Of a stretch of DNA of 64,000 nt, positions 42,318 through 55,599 are shown in pieces. The stretch is from positions 103,929,409 to 103,993,408 of the forward strand of contig NC_088203.1 in assembly GCF_037126465.1 (NCBI RefSeq), given 5' to 3'. The notes below the pieces were generated by a model. The model was not told the origin of the DNA. It saw nothing but the letters and a program-made list of their open reading frames with translations, and did no database searches. This stretch comes from Ornithodoros turicata. Taxonomy: Eukaryota; Arthropoda; Arachnida; Ixodida; Argasidae. A program made the translations under genes and the position numbers. Each line of letters begins with the position of its first letter. The first letter of the stretch is position 1.

Positions 42318-45300
42318 GAGCATATTTAGCTATATTGCGCTGAAATTTAGCTGATATGTTTAACGATGTTTAGCTGTAAATTTTGTTATGTTGAGCTATA
42401 TTTAGCTGACATGTTTAACTGATATGTTGAGCTATGTTTACCCGATATTATAATTTGTGGCTTTACGTGGGATTAAGTTTTAATTTATTTTTCAATTGTT
42501 TTAACTTGCGCTGAAATTCAGCTATGATGTTTAGCTTATATATTTAGATGACGTTTACCTAGATTACCTGATGTAATAATTCTTGGCTTTACATCGCGAG
42601 ACAGCCATGATCATGATTGACGCCACAGTGCTCGGTCTGTGGATCAATTTTACTCACGTGGGGTTCTTTAATGTGTGCTTAAATTTAGGTGATTGTTTTG
42701 CTGATATCTTTAGCTGATTGTTTAGCAGATATGTGTAGATGGCATGTTTAGCTTATATGTTTAGCTGATGTTTATGTAAAGTTTAGCTGATATAAGTCGT
42801 GGCTTTACGTCGCGAGAGAACCATGATGGTGATTGACGCCACAGTGGTCGGTCAGTGGATTAATTTCGCCAATCTGAGGGCTCTTGAGCGTGCGCTGAAA
42901 TTTAGCTGATATGTTTAGCTGCTATTTTAGCTGTGTTTAGCTGATATGTTTAGATGTCATGCTTAGCTCATCTGTTTAGCTGATGTTTAGATAGGCTTAG
43001 CTGATATAATAATTCGGGGCTTTACGTCGTGAGGCAACCATGGTCATGATTGACGCCACAGTGGTCGGCCTGTGGATCAATTTCGGTCTCCTGCGGTACT
43101 TTACTGTGTGCTGAAATTTAGCTGATATGTTTGGCTATGTTAGCTGATATGTTTACATGACATGTTTAGCTGATGTTTGGCTGATTTGGCTGATAAATAA
43201 TTCGTGGCTTTACGTCGCGAGACAACCATGATCATGATTGACGCCAAGGTGATCGGTCTGCGGATTAGTTTTGCTCACCTGGGGCTCTTTAATGTGCGCT
43301 GAAATTTAGGTGATATGTTTAGATGACATGTTTAGGTGATGTTTAGGTAGGTTTAGCTGATAAATAATTCGTGGCTTTACGTCGCGAGCCAACCATGATC
43401 ATGATTGACGACATGGTTATCGGTCTGTGGATTACTTTTGCTCGCCTGGGGCTCTTTAATGTGTCCTGAAATTTAGCTGATATGTTTGGCTATGTTAGCT
43501 GATATGGTTAGATGGCATGTTTAGCTGATAAATGATTCGTGGCTTTACGTCGCGAGCCAACCATGATCATGATTGACGCCATGGTTACATGTCTGTGGAG
43601 TTTTGCTCACCTGGGGGTCTTTAATGTGTGCTGAAATTTGGCTGATACGTTTGGCTATGTTACCTGATCTGTTTAGATGGCATGTTTAGCTGATGTTAAG
43701 GTAGGTTTAGGTGATAAATAATTTGTGGCTTTACGTCACGAGACAACCATGATCATGCCTGTCGTCACGGTGATTCGTCTGTGAATTAGTTTTAATAATG
43801 TTTTATTGGTGCCTCACCGTTAGTTGCCTGCTGTGTGCTGAAATTTAGCTGATATGTTTAGCTGATATCTTTTGGTATGTTTAGCTGATATGTTTAGATG
43901 ACATATTTTGCTTACGCTTAGGCAAGTTTAGCTGATAAATAATTCGTGGCTTTACGTCGCGAGGCCACCATGATCATGATTGACGCCATGGTTATCAGTC
44001 TGTGGATTAATTTTGCTCACCTGGGGCTCTTTAATGTGTCCTGAAATTTAGGTGATATGTTTAGATGGCATGTTTAGCTGATGTTTAGGCAGGTTTAGCT
44101 CTTTAATGTGTGCTGAAATTTAGCTGATATGTTTGGCTATGTCAGCTGATATGTTTAGATGGCATGTTTAGCTAATGTTTAGGTAGGTTTAGCTGATAAA
44201 TAATTTGTGGCTTTACGTCGCGAGACAACCATGATCATGATTGACGCCATGGTTATCGGTCTGTGGATTAGTTTTGCTCACCTGGGCCTCTTTAATGTGT
44301 CCTGGAATTTAGCTGATATGTTTGGCTATGTTAGCTGATATGTTTAGATGGCATGTTTAGCTGATGTTTAGGCAGGTTTAGCTGATAAATAATTTGTGGC
44401 TTTACGTCGTGAGACAACCATGATCATGATTGACGCCAGGGTTATCGGTCTGTGGATTAGTTTTGCTCACCTGGGGCTCTTTAATGTGTCCTGAAATTTA
44501 GCTGATATGTTTGGCTATGTTAGCTGATATGTTTAGATGGCATGTTTAGCTGATGTTTAGGTAGGTTTAGCTGATAAATAATTCGTGGCTTTACGTCGCG
44601 AGCCAACCATGATCATGATTGACGCCATGGTTATATGTCTGTGGAGGTTTGCTCACCTGGGGGTCTTTAATGTGTGCTGAAATTTGGCTGATACGTTTGG
44701 CTATGTTAGCTGATCTGTTTAGATGGCATGTTTAGCTGATAAATAATTCGTGGCTTTACGTCGCGAGACAACCATGATCATGACTGACGCCACGGTTATC
44801 GCTCTGTGAATTAGTTTTGCTCACCTGGGGCTCTTTAATGTGTCCTGAAATTTAGCTGATATGTTTGGCTATGTTAGCTGATATGTTTAGATGGCATGTT
44901 TAGCTGATGTTTAGGCAGGTTTAGCTGATCAATAATTTGTGGCTTTACGTCGTGAGACAACCATGATCATGATTGACGCCAGGGTTATCGGTCTGTGGAT
45001 TAGTTTTGCTCACCTGGGGCTCTTTAATGTGTCCTGAAATTTAGCTGATATGTTTGGCTATGTTAGCTGATATGTTTAGATGGCATGTTTAGCTGATGTT
45101 TAGGTAGGTTTAGCTGATAAATAATTCGTGGCTTTACGTCGCGAGCCAACCATGATCATGACTGACGTCACGGTGATTCGTCTGTGAATTAGTTTTAATA
45201 ATGTTTTATTGGTGCCTCACCGTTAGTTGCCTGCTGTGTGCTGAAATTTAGCTCATATGTTTAGCTGATATCTTTTGGTATGTTTAGCTGATATGTTTAG

Positions 45301-48300
45301 ATGACACATTTTGCTTACGCTTAGGCAGGTTTAGCTGATAAATAATTCGTGGATTTACGTCGCGAGCCAACCATGATCATGATTGACGCCATGGTTATCG
45401 GTCTGTGGATTAGTTTTGCTCACCTGGGGCTCTTTAATGTGTGGCGAAATTTAGCTGATATGTTTGGCTATGTTAGCTGATATGTTTAGATGGCATGTTT
45501 AGCTGATGTTTAGGCAGGTTTAGCTGATAAATAATTCGTGGCTTTACGTCGCGAGCCAACCATGATCATGATTGACGCCATGGTTATATGTGTGTGGATT
45601 AGTTTTGCTCATTTGGGGCTCTTTAATGTGTGGTGAAATTTAGCTGATATGTTTGGCTATGTTAGCTGATATGTTTAGATGGCATGTTTAGCTGATGTTT
45701 AGGCAGGTTTAGCTGATAAATAATTCGTGGCTTTACGTCGCGAGACAACCATGATCATGATTGACGCCAGGGTTATCGGTCTGTGGATTAGTTTTGCTCA
45801 CCTTGGGCTCTTTAATGTGTCCTGAAATTTAGCTGATATGTTTGGCTATGTTAGCTGATATGTTTAGATGGCATGTTTATATAGGTTTAGCTGATAAATA
45901 ATTCGTGGCTTTACGTCGCGAGCCAACCATGATCATGATTGACGCCATGGTTATCGCTCTGTGGATTAGTTTTGCTCATTTGGGGCTCTTTAATGTGTCC
46001 TGAAATTTAGCTGATATGTTTGGCTATGTTAGCTGATATGTTTAGATGGCATGTTTAGCTGATGTTTAGGCAGGTTTAGCTGATAAATAATTCGTGGCTT
46101 TACGTCGCGAGCCAACCATGATCATGATTGACGCCATGGTTATCGGTCTGTGGATTAGTTTTGCTCACGTGGGGCTCTTTAATGTGTGCTGAAATTTAGC
46201 TGATATGTTTGGCTATGTTAGCTGATATGTTTAGATGGCATGTTTAGCTGATGTTTAGGTAGGTTTAGCTGATAAATAATTCGTGGCTTTACGTCGCGAG
46301 CCAACCATGATCATAATTGACGCCATGGTTATCGCTCTGTGGATTAGTTTTGCTCATTTGGGGCTCTTTAATGTGTGGTGAAATTTAGCTGATATGTTTG
46401 GCTATGTTAGCTGATATGTTTAGATGGCATGTTTAGCTGATGTTTAGGCAGGTTTAGCTGATAAATAATTCGTGGCTTTACGTCGCGAGCCAACCATGAT
46501 CATGATTGACGCCATGGTTATATGTCTGTGGATTAGTTTTGCTCATTTGGGGCTCTTTAATGTGTGGTGAAATTTAGCTGATATGTTTGGCTATGTTAGC
46601 TGATATGTTTAGATGGCATGTTTAGCTGATGTTTAGGTAGGTTTAGCTGATAAATAATTCGTGGCTTTACGTCGCGAGCCAACCATGATCATGATTGACG
46701 CCATGGTTATCGGGGTGTGGATTAGTTTTGCTCACCTGGGGCTCTTTAATGTGTCCTTAAATTTAGCTGATATGTTTGGCTATGTTAGCTGATATGTTTA
46801 GATGGCATGTTTAGCTGATAAATAATTCGTGGCTTTACGTCGCGAGACAACCATGATCATGACTGACGCCACGGTGATTCGTCTGTGAATTAGTTTTAAT
46901 AATAATAATAATAATGTTTTATTGGTGCCTCACCGTTGGTTGCCTGCTGTGTGCTGAAATTTAGCTGATATGTTTAGCTGATATGTTTAGATGACATGTA
47001 TTGCTTACGCTTAGGCAGGTTTAGCTGATAAATAATTCGTGGCTTTACGTCGCGAGCCAACCATGATCATGATTGTCGCCATGGTTATCGGTCTGTGGAA
47101 TAGTTTTGCTCACCTGGGGCTCTTTAATGTGTGCTGAAATTTAGCTGATATGTTTGGCTATGTTAGCTGATATGTTTAGATGGCATGTTTAGCTGATGTT
47201 TAGGTAGGTTTAGCTGATAAATAATTCATGGCTTTACGTCGCGAGCCAACCATGATCATGATTGTCGCCATAGTTATCGGTCTGTGGATTAGTTTTGCTC
47301 ACCTGGGGCTCTTTAATGTGTCCTTAAATTTAGCTGATATGTTTGGCTATGTTAGCTGATATGTTTAGATGGCATGTTTAGCTGATAAATAATTCGTGGC
47401 TTTACGTCGCGCGAGCACAACCATGATCATGACTGACGCCACGGTTATCGCTCTGTGGATTAGTTTTGCTCACCTGGGGCTCTTTAATGTGTCCTGAAAT
47501 TTAGCTGATATGTTTGGCTATGTTAGCTGATATGTTTAGATGGCATGTTTAGCTGATGTTTAGGCAGGTTTAGCTGATAAATAATTTGTGGCTTTACGTC
47601 GTGAGACAACCATGATCATGATTGACGCCAGGGTTATCGGTCTGTGGATTAATTTTGCTCACCTGGGGCTCTTTAATGTGTCCTGAAATTTAGCTGATAT
47701 GTTTGGCTATGTTAGCTGATCTGTTTGGATGGCATGTTTAGCTGATGTTTAGGTAGGTTTAGCTGATAAATAATTCGTGGCTTTACGTCGCGAGCCAACC
47801 ATGATCATAATTGACGCCATGGTTATCGCTCTGTGGATTAGTTTTGCTCATTTGGGGCTCTTTAATGTGTGGTGAAATTTAGCTGATATGTTTGGCTATG
47901 TTAGCTGATATGTTTAGATGGCATGTTTAGCTGATGTTTAGGTAGGTTTAGCTGATAAATAATTCGTGGCTTTACGTCGCGAGCCAACCATGATCATGAT
48001 TGACGCCATGGTTATATGTCTGTGGAGTTTTGCTCACCTGGGGGTCTTTAATGTGTGCTGAAATTTGGCTGATACGTTTGGCTATGTTAGCTGATCTGTT
48101 TGGATGGCATGTTTAGCTGATGTTTAGGTAGGTTTAGCTGATAAATAATTTGTGGCTTTACGTCACGAGACAACCATGATCATGACTGACGTCACGGTGA
48201 TTCGTCTGTGAATTAGTTTTAATAATGTTTTATTGGTGCCTCACCGTTAGTTGCCTGCTGTGTGCTGAAATTTAGCTGATATGTTTAGCTGATATCTTTT

Positions 48301-50704
48301 GGTATGTTTAGCTGATATGTTTAGATGACATTTTGCTTACGCTTAGGCAGGTTTAGCTGATAAATAATTCGTGGCTTTACGTCGCGAGGCCACCATGATC
48401 ATGATTGACGCAATGGTTATCGGTCTGTGTATTAGTTTTGCTCACCTGGGGCTCTTTAATGTGTCCTGAAATTTAGGTGATATGTTTGGCTATGTTAGCT
48501 GATATGTTTAGATGGCATGTTTAGCTGATAAATAATTCGTGGCTTTACGTCGCGAGACAACCATGTTCATGATTGACGCCACGGTGATTCGTCTGTAAAT
48601 TAGTTTTAATAATAATAATAATGTTTTATTGGTGCCTCACCGTTGGTTGCCTGTTGTGTGCCGAAATTTAGCTGATATGTTTAGCTGATATCTTTTGGTA
48701 TGTTTAGCTGATATGTTTAGATGACATATCTTGCTTACGCTTAGGCAGGTTTAGCTGATAAATAATTCGTGGATTTACGTCGCGAGCCAACCATGATCAT
48801 GATTGACGCCATGGTTATCGGTCTGTGGATTAGTTTTGCTCACCTGGGGCTCTTTAATGTGTGCTGAAATTTAGCTGATATGTTTGGCTATGTTAGCTGA
48901 TATGTTTAGATGGCATGTTTAGCTAATGTTTAGGTAGGTTTAGCTGATAAATAATTCGTGGCTTCAAGTCGCGAGCCAGCCATGATCATGATTGACGCCA
49001 TGGTTATCGCTCTGTGGATTAGTTTTGCTCACCTGGGGCTCTTTAATGTGTCCTGAAATTTAGCTGATATGTTTGGCTATGTTAGCTGATATGTTTAGAT
49101 GGCATGTTTAGCTGATGTTTAGGTAGGTTTAGCTGATAAATAATTCGTGGCTTTACGTCGCGAGCCAACCATGATCATGATTGACGCCATGATTATCGCT
49201 CTGTGGATTAGTTTTGCTCACCTGGGGCTCTTTAATGTGTCCTGAAATTTAGCTGATATGTTTGGCTATGTTAGCTGATATGTTTAGATGGCATGTTTAG
49301 CTGATGTTTAGGTAGGTTTAGCTGATAAATAATTCGTGGTTTTACGTCGCGAGCCAACCATGATCATGATTGACGCCATGGTTATCGGTCTGTGGATTAG
49401 TTTTGTTCACGTGGGGTTCTTTAATGTGTGCTGAAATTTAGCGGATATGTTTGGCTATGTTAGCTGATATGTTTAGATGGCATGTTTAGCTGATGTTTAG
49501 GTAGGTTTAACTGATAAATAATTCGTGGCTTTACGTCGCGAGCCAACCATGATCATGATTGACGCCATGGTTATATGTCTGTGGATTAGTTTTGCTCATT
49601 TGGGGCTCTTTAATGTGTCCTGAAATTTAGCTGATATGTTTGGCTACGTTAGCTGATATGTTTAGATGGCATGTTTAGCTGATGTTTAGGCAGGTTTAGC
49701 TGATAAATAATTCGTGGCTTTACGTCGCGAGCCAACCATGATGATGATTGACGCCATGGTTATCGGTCTGTGGATTAGTTTTCCTCACCTGGGGCTCTTT
49801 AATGTGTCGTTAAATTTAGCTGATATGTTTGGCTATGTTAGCTGATATGTTTAGATGGCATGTTTAGCTGATAAATAATGCGTGGCTTTACGTCGCGAGA
49901 CAACCATGATCATGACTGACGCCACGGTGATTCGTCTGTGAATTAGTTTTAATAATAATAATAATAATGTTTTATTGGTGCCTCACCATTAGTTGCCTGC
50001 TGTGTGCTGAAATTTAGCTGATATGTTTAGCTGATATGTTTAGATGACATGTATTGCTTACGCTTAGGCAGGTTTAGCTGATAAATAATTCGTGGCTTTA
50101 CGTCGCGAGCCAACCATGATCATGATTGACGCCATGGTTATCGGTCTGTGGATTAGTTTTGCTCACCTGGGGCTCTTTAATGTGTGCTGAAATTTAGCTG
50201 ATATGTTTGGCTATGTTAGCTGGTATGTTTAGATGGCATGTTTAGCTGATGTTTAGGTAGGTTTAGCTGATAAATAATTCGTGGCTTTACGTCGCGAGCC
50301 AACCATGATCATGATTGACGCCATGGTTATCGGTCTGTGGATTAGTTTTGCTCACCTGGGGCTCTTTAATGTGTCCTGAAATTTAGCTGATATGTTTGGC
50401 TATGTTAGCTGATATGTTTAGATGGCATGTTTAGCTGATGTTTAGGTAGGTTTAGCTGATAAATAATTCGTGGCTTTACGTCGCGAGCCAACCATGATCA
50501 TGATTGACGCCATGGTTATCGGTCTGTGGATTAGTTTTGCTCACCTGGGGCTCTTTAACATGTCCTGAAATTTAGCTGATATGTTTGGCTATGTTAGCTG
50601 ATATGTTTAGATGGCATGTTTAGCTGATAAATAATGCGTGGCTTTACGTCGCGAGACAACCATGATCATGACTGACGCCACGGTGATTCGTCTGTGAATT
50701 AGTT

Positions 50705-50737
<33 letters not shown>

Positions 50738-52236
50738 TTTTATTGGTGCCTCACCGTTGGTTGCCTGCTGTGTGCTGAAATTTAGCTGATATGTTTAGCT
50801 GATATGTTTAGATGACATGTATTGCTTATGCTTAGGCAGGTTTAGCTGATAAATAATTCGTGGCTTTACGTCGCGAGCCAACCATGATCATGATTGACGC
50901 CATGGTTATCGGTCTGTGGATTAGTTTTGCTCACCTGGGGCTCTTTAATGTGTCCTGAAATTTAGCTGATATGTTTGGCTATGTTAGCTGATATGTTTAG
51001 ATGGCATGTTTAGCTGATGTTTAGGCAGGTTTAGCTGATAAATAATTCGTGGCTTTACGTCGCGAGCCAACCATGATCATGATTGACGCCATGGTTATCG
51101 GTCTGTGGATTAGTTTTGCTCACCTGAGGCTCTTTAATGTGTCCTGAAATTTAGCTGATATGTTTGGCTATGTTAGCTGATATGTATAGATGGCATGTTT
51201 AGCTGATGTTTAGGTAGGTTTAGCTGATAAATAATTCGTGGCTTTACGTCGCGAGCCAACCATGATCATGATTGACGCCATGGTTATCGCTCTGTGGATT
51301 AGTTTTGCTCACCTGGGGCTCTTTAATGTGTCCTGAAATTTAGCTGATATGTTTGGCTATGTTAGCTGATATGTTTAGATGGCATGTTTAGCTGATGTTT
51401 AGGTAGGTTTAGCTGATAAATAATTCGTGGCTTTACGTCGCGAGCCAACCATGATCATGATTGACGCCATGGTTATCGCTCTGTGGATTAGTTTTGCTCA
51501 TTTGGGGCTCTTTAATGTGTCCTGAAATTTAGCTGATATGTTTGGCTATGTTAGCTGATATGTTTAGATGGCATGTTTAGCTGATGTTTAGGTAGGTTTA
51601 GCTGATAAATAATTCGTGGCTTTACGTCGCGAGCCAACCATGATCATGATTGACGCCATGGTTATATGTCTGTGGATTAGTTTTGCTCATTTGGGGCTCT
51701 TTAATGTGTGCTGAAATTTAGCTGATATGTTTGGCTATGTTAGCTGATATGTTTAGATGGCATGTTTAGCTGATGTTTAGGCAGGTTTAGCTGATAAATA
51801 ATTCGTGGCTTTACGTCGCGAGCCAACCATGATCATGATTGACGCCATGGTTATCGGTCTGTGGATTAGTTTTGCTCACGTGGGGCTCTTTAATGTGTGC
51901 CGAAATTTATCTGATATGTTTGGCTATGTTAGCTGATATGTTTAGATGGCAAGTGTAGCTGATGTTTAGGTAGGTTTGGCTGATAAATAATTCGTGGCTT
52001 TACGTCGCGAGCCAACCATGATCATGATTGACGCCATGGTTATCGGTCTGTGGATTAGTTTTGCTCACGTGGGGCTCTTTAATGTGTGCTGAAATTTAGC
52101 TGATATGTTTGGCTATGTTAGCTGATATGTTCAGCTGATGTTTAGGTAGGTTTAGGTGATAAATAATTCATGGCTTTACGTCGCGAGCCAACCATGATCA
52201 TGATTGACGCCACGGTGATTTGTCTGTGAATTAGTT

Positions 52237-52284
<48 letters not shown>

Positions 52285-55200
52285 TTTTATTGGTGCCTCA
52301 CCATTGGTTGCCTGCTGTGTGCTGAAATTTAGCTGATATGTTTAGATGACATGTATTGCTTACGCTTAGGCAGGTTTAGCTGATAAATAATTCGTGGCTT
52401 TACATCGCGAGCCAACCATGATCATGATTGACGCCATGGTTATCGGTCTGTGGATTAGTTTTGCTCACATGGGGCTCTTTAATGTGTGCTGAAATTTAGC
52501 TGATATGTTTGGCTATGTTAGCTGATATGTTTAGATGGCATGTTTAGCTGATGTTTAGGTAGGTTTAGCTGATAAATAATTCGTGGCTTTACGTCGCGAG
52601 CCAACCATGATCATGATTGACGCCATGGTTATCGCTCTGTGGATTAGTTTTGCTCACCTGGGACTCTTTAATGTGTCCTGAAATTTAGCTGATATGTTTA
52701 GATGACATGTATTGCTTACGCTTAGGCATGTTTAGCTGATAAATAATTCGTGGCTTTACGTCGCGAGCCAACCATGATCATGATTGACGCCATGGTTATC
52801 GGTCTGTGGATTAGTTTTGCTCACGTGGGGCTCTTTAATGTGTGCTGAAATTTAGCTGATATGTTTGGCTATGTTAGCTGATATGTTTAGATGGCATGTT
52901 TAGCTGATGTTTAGGTAGGTTTAGCTGATAAATAATTCGTGGCTTTACGTCGCGAGCCAACCATGATCATGATTGACGCCATGGTTATCGCTCTGTGGAT
53001 TAGTTTTGCTCACCTGGGACTCTTTAATGTGTCCTGAAATTTAGCTGATATGTTTGGCTATGTTAGCTGATATGTTTAGATGGCATGTTTAGCTGATGTT
53101 TAGGTAGGTTTAGCTGATAAATAATTCGTGGCTTTAAGTCGCGAGCCAACCATGATCATGATTGACTCCATGGTTATCGGTCTGTGGATTAGTTTTGTTC
53201 ACGTGGGGTTCTTTAATGTGTGCTGAAATTTAGCGGATATGTTTGGCTATGTTAGCTGATATGTTTAGATGGCATGTTTAGCTGATGTTTAGGTAGGTTT
53301 AACTGATAAATAATTCGTGGCTTTACGTCGCGAGCCAACCATGATCATGATTGACGCCATGGTTATATGTCTGTGGATTAGTTTTGCTCATTTGGGGCTC
53401 TTTAATGTGTCCTGAAATTTAGCTGATATGTTTGGCTACGTTAGCTGATATGTTTAGATGGCATGTTTAGCTGATGTTTAGGCAGGTTTAGCTGATAAAT
53501 AATTCGTGGCTTTACGTCGCGAGCCAACCATGATGATGATTGACGCCATAGTTATCGGTCTGTGGATTAGTTTTCCTCACCTGGGGCTCTTTAATGTGTC
53601 GTTAAATTTAGCTGATATGTTTGTCTATGTTAGCTGATATGTTTAGATGGCATGTTTAGCTGATAAATAATGCGTGGCTTTACGTCGCGAGACAACCATG
53701 ATCATGACTGACGCCACGGTGATTCGTCTGTGAATTAGTTTTAATAATAATAATAATAATGTTTTATTGGTGCCTCACCATTAGTTGCCTGCTGTGTGCT
53801 GAAATTTAGCTGATATGTTTAGCTGATATGTTTAGATGACATGTATTGCTTACGCTTAGGCAGGTTTAGCTGATAAATAATTCGTGGTTTTACGTCGCGA
53901 GCCAACCATGATCATGATTGACGCCATGGTTATCGGTCTGTGGATTAGTTTTGCTCACCTGGGGCTCTTTAATGTGTGCTGAAATTTAGCTGATATGTTT
54001 GGCTATGTTAGCTGATATGTTTAGATGGCATGTTTAGCTGATGTTTAGGTAGGTTTAGCTGATAAATAATTCGTGGCTTTACGTCGCGAGCCAACCATGA
54101 TCATGATTGACGCCATGGTTATCGGTCTGTGGATTAGTTTTGCTCACCTGGGGCTCTTTAATGTGTCCTGAAATTTAGCTGATATGTTTGGCTATGTTAG
54201 CTGATATGTTTAGATGATGTTTAGGTAGGTTTAGCTGATAAATAATTCGTGGCTTTACGTCGCGAGCCAACCATGATCATGATTGACGCCATGGTTATCG
54301 CTCTGTGGATTAGTTTTGCTCACCTGGGGCTCTTTAATGTGTCCTGAAATTTAGCTGATATGTTTGGCTATGTTAGCTGATATGTTTAGATGGCATGTTT
54401 AGCTGATGTTTAGGTAGGTTTAGCTGATAAATAATTCGTGGCTTTAAGTCGCGAGCCAACCATGATCATGATTGACGCCATGGTTATCGGTCTGTGGATT
54501 AGTTTTGTTCACGTGGGGCTCTTTAATGTGTGCTGAAATTTAGCGGATATGTTTGGCTATGTTAGCTGATATGTTTAGATGGCATGTTTAGCTGATGTTT
54601 AGGTAGGTTTAACTGATAAATAATTCGTGGCTTTACGTCGCGAGCCAACCATGATCATGATTGACGCCATGGTTATATGTCTGTGGATTAGTTTTGCTCA
54701 TTTGGGGCTCTTTAATGTGTCCTGAAATTTAGCTGATATGTTTGGCTACGTTAGCTGATATGTTTAGATGGCATGTTTAGCTGATGCTTAGGCAGGTTTA
54801 GCTGATAAATAATTCGTGGCTTTACGTCGCGAGCCAACCATGATGATGATTGACGCCATAGTTATCGGTCTGTGGATTAGTTTTCCTCACCTGGGGCTCT
54901 TTAATGTGTCGTTAAATTTAGCTGATATGTTTAGATGGCATGTTTAGCTGATAAATAATGCGTGGCTTTACGTCGCGAGACAACCATGATCATGACTGAC
55001 GCCACGGTGATTCGTCTGTGAATTAGTTTTAATAATAATAATAATAATGTTTTATTGGTGCCTCACCATTAGTTGCCTGGTGTGTGCTGAAATTTAGCTG
55101 ATATGTTTAGCTGATATGTTTAGATGACATGTATTGCTTACGCTTAGGCAGGTTTAGCTGATAAATAATTCGTGGTTTTACGTCGCGAGCCAACCATGAT

Positions 55201-55599
55201 CATGATTGACGCCATGGTTATCGGTCTGTGGATTAGTTTTGCTCACCTGGGGCTCTTTAATGTGTGCTGAAATTTAGCTGATATGTTTGGCTATGTTAGC
55301 TGATATGTTTGGCTATGTTAGCTGATATGTTTAGATGGCATGTTTAGCTGATGTTTAGGTAGGTTTAGCTGATAAATAATTCGTGGCTTTACGTCGCGAG
55401 CCAACCATGATCATGATTGACGCCGTGGTTATCGGTCTGTAGATTAGTTTTGCTCACCTGGGGCTCTTTAATGTGTCCTGAAATTTAGCTGATATGTTTG
55501 GCTATGTTAGCTGATATGTTTAGATGGCATGTTTAGCTGATGTTTAGGTAGGTTTAGCTGATAAATAATTCGTGGCTTTACGTCGCGAGCCAACCATGA

